Source: a virus
IMG/VR virus record: IMGVR_UViG_3300023116_000120
Location: 1 to 37,513 of that record
Direction: 5' to 3' (one strand)
DNA: 37,513 nt
The notes below the pieces were generated by a model. The model saw only the letters and a list, made by a program, of their open reading frames with translations, did no database searches and had not been told where the DNA came from. Of the stretch, positions 34,622 through 37,513 are shown in pieces. The number at the start of each line of letters is the position of its first letter. The first letter of the stretch is position 1. The position numbers and the translations under genes are program-made.

Positions 34622-35731
34622 ATGGCAAGTTCTTTTAAACAAATAACCCCAAACGACAGAGTATCAACACGAACTCTATTGCATGAAGCAATTCCACTAA
34701 CCGGAACAATTGTATCCGGAACATATTCCGATGAGAACATCAAAAACTATTCTCACGGCATGTTTCAGTCTGTATATGACTATCCTTATCTAAGTTCTTC
34801 TGCAAATCACATTTTTGATATTACTGCTGGATACTCTTCTGATAGTCCATTGTCTGGTGCGGCCAGTGCCCAAAATGCAAAGAAAATTAATATCTATAAC
34901 CAAATGTCACAAATGCTTGTGGGTTACGATATTACAGGCTCAGTATTGAAATTTGACGAAGACGGAAATATATTGGCTGGCGGGAAAAAATTAGATGACG
35001 TCATCTTTATTAACTTTTCTCGACTTCTTTATAAAGATGAGATTAAAAAAGGAACCTTTTCCTTAGAATTGGGAGTGACTCCCACGTTTTCATACACCGG
35101 TGGCGCTTTCGATGATCGTTTGCTGATTACAGATTATAGTGGTTCTGATGGATATCTTGTCAATTCTCCATTAGGCGAATATGGAGTTCTTTTTGTTACT
35201 GCGAGTACTCATAACAATATCTTAGAGGGTGATCCAGTCACAACTGTAAGGCCTGCATGCGGCTTAATTTATTATCAAGCAGGCGTCGCAGTTTTGACTT
35301 CTTCTTTATTTACTGACGTCGCTGACGGAGGACTTCTCAAGAATGCATTCGGTTCAGTTCAAATGTCCGGACCATCTGACAACGGCGAAATTATTTCTGC
35401 TGTATTATCTGGATCCCTCATCACAGGTTCTGCGGACAATTTGAGAAACAGAATTTACAATCTTCAGTTTAACAATACTGTCGAACTTAACTCAACAATT
35501 TATTTCTGCCGAGTAAATCACAATGAGTTTAACTACTCAGGTAATCCAACCTATCTTAGTTCTTCACAGATCAGAGTTAAAGAGGTCTCAAGTGATGAGC
35601 CTGTCTCGTACATCACGACTGTTGGTCTTTACTCTGAGAATAACGAACTTCTTGCTGTTGGTAAACTCAGTGAGCCACTCAAGAAAACTCCTTCGAATGA
35701 ATTCACGATTAGAACGAGACTAGACTATTAG
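34622..35731 (+). CDS. Structural protein, first of two adjacent paralogues
   Basis: This is a 369-residue protein, Ser/Gly/Tyr-rich. The middle has FINFSRLLYKDEIKKGTFSLEL, and the C-terminal module (about residues 301-369) runs from NYSGNPTYL to YITTVGLYSENNELLAVGKL and ends KKTPSNEFTIRTRLD. The gene at 35738 has the same order: SIKKGTVSLKYY, LNYSNNPTYL, YISKVGIYDENKNLIGIAKV, KKTIKNNYTFKLKLD. The two are clearly homologous over at least their C-terminal two thirds. The pattern fits a small beta-sandwich surface or fibre subunit. AGGA at 34611-34614 lies seven bases before the ATG. There is no enzymatic motif. Confidence 0.65.
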   Translation: MASSFKQITPNDRVSTRTLLHEAIPLTGTIVSGTYSDENIKNYSHGMFQSVYDYPYLSSSANHIFDITAGYSSDSPLSGAASAQNAKKINIYNQMSQMLVGYDITGSVLKFDEDGNILAGGKKLDDVIFINFSRLLYKDEIKKGTFSLELGVTPTFSYTGGAFDDRLLITDYSGSDGYLVNSPLGEYGVLFVTASTHNNILEGDPVTTVRPACGLIYYQAGVAVLTSSLFTDVADGGLLKNAFGSVQMSGPSDNGEIISAVLSGSLITGSADNLRNRIYNLQFNNTVELNSTIYFCRVNHNEFNYSGNPTYLSSSQIRVKEVSSDEPVSYITTVGLYSENNELLAVGKLSEPLKKTPSNEFTIRTRLDY

Positions 35732-35737
35732 CATGTT

Positions 35738-36907
35738 ATGTCATTTTATAAATTTACAGAAGATGACTTATTTACAAATACAATAGAAGCATACCCCGAG
35801 TATTCTTTCTACATCGTTAGTAGTTCGGTTTATATAAACAATATTCCAAATCAATCTGGTGCCCTGACTGACAACATCTTCGGTGTACCAGATGGTTTCC
35901 TATCGTTGTATGAATATAACATTGATAGACCCTCGACGTATATCTATCCGTTTCTTTACAAAGACGGATTAAAGAATGTATTCAAATCATATAACACCGG
36001 ATCATACAATATCGCAGATTACGGAACTGTAATTACGTCAAGTTATCGTTTATCCTCATCGATTTCAAGACACTATTATGATACAAGTTCAACAGGGTCT
36101 GCGAGGACTTATTTGTTCCCCTTGAAGAATACACTCAATCATTACACATATCTTTCTCCGAGATATGCATATTCTGCTTCATTTGGAGATAAAAATGAAG
36201 ATGCCCTTAACTTAATTGATATTCCTTCAGTCTTTTACGGCTCATCGATTAAGAAAGGAACTGTGTCACTAAAATATTATATCTCTGGATCACTGATTGC
36301 AGAGTTGGTTGACAAGAATTTAAATGGAGATCTAATACAAGTTTCGAGTTCGGACGATGCTCAGGGCGAAGGTAGAGTTGCCGGGACCGTATTGTATAAC
36401 GAAGGCTTCATTATTTTGACAGGCTCGTGGGACTTGAACGGAGATCAAATTGATTATAAAACAGGTATTCCTGACAATTCAAAATGGATCTACTTCGGGA
36501 CCGGTACTAACGAAGGAACAGTCACGGGAAGCATTCATTATCCCTCTGCTTCTTTCGCAATCGATTATCAAGGCACTACTCACACACAAACATTAACAAT
36601 GTTTGCTCATGCAAAGCAAGGCCATTTAAATTATTCAAATAATCCGACTTATCTTAAATATAATGAACCAAACTACAAGAATGCTTCAACGGGATCCTCG
36701 GTCTACGGTGAACGGCCTGTTCCATTGCATAATAATGTTGATTCGTCATTCACAGATGTCGCCCCAGATTTTGAAAAAGTTACTTATATCTCGAAGGTTG
36801 GTATCTACGATGAAAATAAAAATCTTATCGGCATTGCCAAGGTCGCTGTTCCAATTAAGAAGACAATAAAAAATAACTATACTTTCAAGTTAAAACTTGA
36901 CATTTAG
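35738..36907 (+). CDS. Structural protein, second of two adjacent paralogues
   Basis: This 389-residue protein shares its central and C-terminal modules with the preceding gene (IKKGT[FV]SL, NYS.NPTYL, YI..VG[LI]Y.EN..L, KKT..N...). The N-terminal third is different and rich in Tyr/Ser (EYSFYIVSSSVYIN, SSYRLSSSISRHYYDTS). The last module carries a longer loop (NYKNASTGSSVYGERPVPLH), absent from the first copy. It follows after only six bases with no good ribosome site, so translational coupling is likely. The last codons contain the -35 box of the resolvase promoter. Most likely these are two subunits of one structure that diverged after a tandem duplication. Confidence 0.65.
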   Translation: MSFYKFTEDDLFTNTIEAYPEYSFYIVSSSVYINNIPNQSGALTDNIFGVPDGFLSLYEYNIDRPSTYIYPFLYKDGLKNVFKSYNTGSYNIADYGTVITSSYRLSSSISRHYYDTSSTGSARTYLFPLKNTLNHYTYLSPRYAYSASFGDKNEDALNLIDIPSVFYGSSIKKGTVSLKYYISGSLIAELVDKNLNGDLIQVSSSDDAQGEGRVAGTVLYNEGFIILTGSWDLNGDQIDYKTGIPDNSKWIYFGTGTNEGTVTGSIHYPSASFAIDYQGTTHTQTLTMFAHAKQGHLNYSNNPTYLKYNEPNYKNASTGSSVYGERPVPLHNNVDSSFTDVAPDFEKVTYISKVGIYDENKNLIGIAKVAVPIKKTIKNNYTFKLKLDI

Positions 36908-36925
36908 CAAATTATATGTTATAAT
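36897..36925 (+). promoter_or_regulatory. Perfect sigma70-type promoter of the resolvase gene
   Basis: TTGACA at 36897-36902, a 17-base spacer and TATAAT at 36920-36925 match the bacterial sigma70 consensus at all twelve positions, and TG at 36917-36918 adds the extended -10. The -35 box lies in the final codons of the upstream structural gene. The ATG at 36933 is only seven bases past the -10 box, so transcription would begin at or beside the start codon. ATTATA at 36911-36916 mirrors the -10 box, and 36921-36934 is a 14-base palindrome. Confidence 0.75.
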
Positions 36926-36932
36926 ATATATT

Positions 36933-37484
36933 ATGGAATTACAACGAGTTATTTTTGGTATTGATATTAGTACCTCGCGGATTGGCATCTCCGCTGTAAC
37001 AACAGATGAGAAATTAGTGTTTGCAGACACGATCACATTCAAGAAGAAAGATCTATCGCTTGAAGACAAAGCGCATATCTTTGAGAACACTCTCGGCAAG
37101 ATAATGCAACTGCAACGTCTTCATCCTCTTGCGGTGTTTGTTGAGGAGCCTTTCACGGCATTTGCCGGAGGCAAGACAACCGCCAACACAATGGCGAAAC
37201 TTCAACGGTTCAACGGAATGTGTTGCTATGCTATTCACAAAAGCATCTTCAATCTCTCAGCCCAGTTGCTCCCAGCGCGAACCTGTCGCTCTCTCAACGA
37301 GATCAAGATTCCCCGAGGATCCAATACAAAGAAATTAATTATTGATTGGGTCTCCGCAAAGTATCCAAAAGATTTCACATATGAGTTGACGAGACACGGT
37401 AATCCAAAGCCCGGCACAGATGATAAAGCAGATGCTGTCGTGGTTGCTTTGGCAGGTTTGAAAAAATATAAAGAATCTATTTGA
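36933..37484 (+). CDS. RuvC-like Holliday junction resolvase
   Basis: This 183-residue protein has an RNase H-like RuvC fold. The catalytic set is in place: Asp11 in FGIDISTSRIG, Glu71/Glu72 in VFVEEPF, and Asp163/Asp164 with Asp167 in GTDDKADAVVVAL near the C-terminus. Bacterial RuvC has D7, E66, D138 and D141 in the same order. It should cut four-way or branched DNA; in phages without a T4 endonuclease VII such enzymes resolve replication branches before packaging. I start at ATG 36933 because the first strand with Asp11 begins just after it; a TTG 12 codons upstream would add a low-complexity leader lying inside the promoter. The gene is likely expressed from its own host-type promoter as a leaderless message, separately from the structural block. 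Confidence 0.85.
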   Translation: MELQRVIFGIDISTSRIGISAVTTDEKLVFADTITFKKKDLSLEDKAHIFENTLGKIMQLQRLHPLAVFVEEPFTAFAGGKTTANTMAKLQRFNGMCCYAIHKSIFNLSAQLLPARTCRSLNEIKIPRGSNTKKLIIDWVSAKYPKDFTYELTRHGNPKPGTDDKADAVVVALAGLKKYKESI

Positions 37485-37513
37485 CAAATCATTTGTGCTG
37501 TGTTATGTTATAA
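37484..37513 (+). promoter_or_regulatory. Possible promoter and palindrome at window end
   Basis: Immediately at the resolvase stop, ACAAAT-C-ATTTGT (37484-37496) is a perfect inverted repeat with a one-base centre. TGTTATAA at 37506-37513 repeats the extended -10 form seen upstream of the resolvase but is cut by the window edge. A TTGACA at 37481-37486 is 22 bases from that box, too far to pair with it; it is 17 bases from TATGTT at 37504. A promoter for a following gene is plausible but incomplete. Confidence 0.35.

Noticed and set aside
35732-35737. Promoter or terminator between the tandem paralogues
   Set aside because: Only six bases, no hairpin, no ribosome site; translational coupling explains the arrangement.
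36897-36932. Resolvase starting at TTG 36897
   Set aside because: That codon is the -35 box of the perfect promoter, and the added residues are hydrophobic low-complexity not expected before the first RuvC strand.

Overview
This window reads as part of the late structural region of a large contractile-tailed bacteriophage (myovirus, distant T4-like supergroup). All supported genes lie on the + strand. They are packed almost without gaps: most neighbours overlap by 1-14 bases through TAATG, ATGA or TAGTG junctions, or are separated by fewer than 40 bases. No intergenic stretch reaches 100 bases, and I saw no tRNA, rRNA, CRISPR array, insertion sequence or clear hairpin terminator. The DNA is AT-rich. 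Recognisable T4-type parts are a gp55-like late sigma factor, a gp25-like baseplate wedge protein and a gp6-like (baseplate J) wedge protein. The style of the large structural proteins (Ser/Gly/Thr-rich, 'SGS' and 'TGS' linkers, LamG folds) recalls uncultured marine phages, but that habitat is an inference and the host cannot be named.

Layout. 1-1480: the C-terminal end of a nucleotide-sugar dehydratase/epimerase, then small genes (helical protein, SH3-like barrel, unknown, FmdB-type zinc ribbon, membrane-anchored helical protein). 1398-2414: late sigma factor and a small helical protein. 2407-4484: two proteins that look like the central baseplate spike; the first carries an M15-type peptidase signature, the second a spike/tip-like beta domain. 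4481-12517: a 2678-residue protein with coiled coils, a very basic segment and an internal peptidoglycan-binding domain. 12529-14775: gp25 and gp6 wedge proteins. 14775-27434: three further structural proteins (505, 2305 and 1411 residues), including LamG/concanavalin-like lectin folds. 27450-36907: six more structural proteins, among them two genes sharing an N-terminal domain and two adjacent genes that are clear paralogues. 36933-37484: a RuvC-like resolvase under its own perfect sigma70-type promoter.

How the parts fit together. The likely product of 2.4-36.9 kb is the baseplate and its attached fibres or decorations. Spike proteins with a cell-wall peptidase would open the envelope. The giant protein with a peptidoglycan-binding domain would sit at the hub or hub-wedge interface. 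gp25/gp6 would form the inner wedge, and the large lectin-domain proteins would form the outer wedge, side plates or receptor-binding parts. The gp55-like factor would direct host RNA polymerase to late promoters. The resolvase would trim branched DNA before packaging, and its promoter suggests transcription by unmodified host polymerase.
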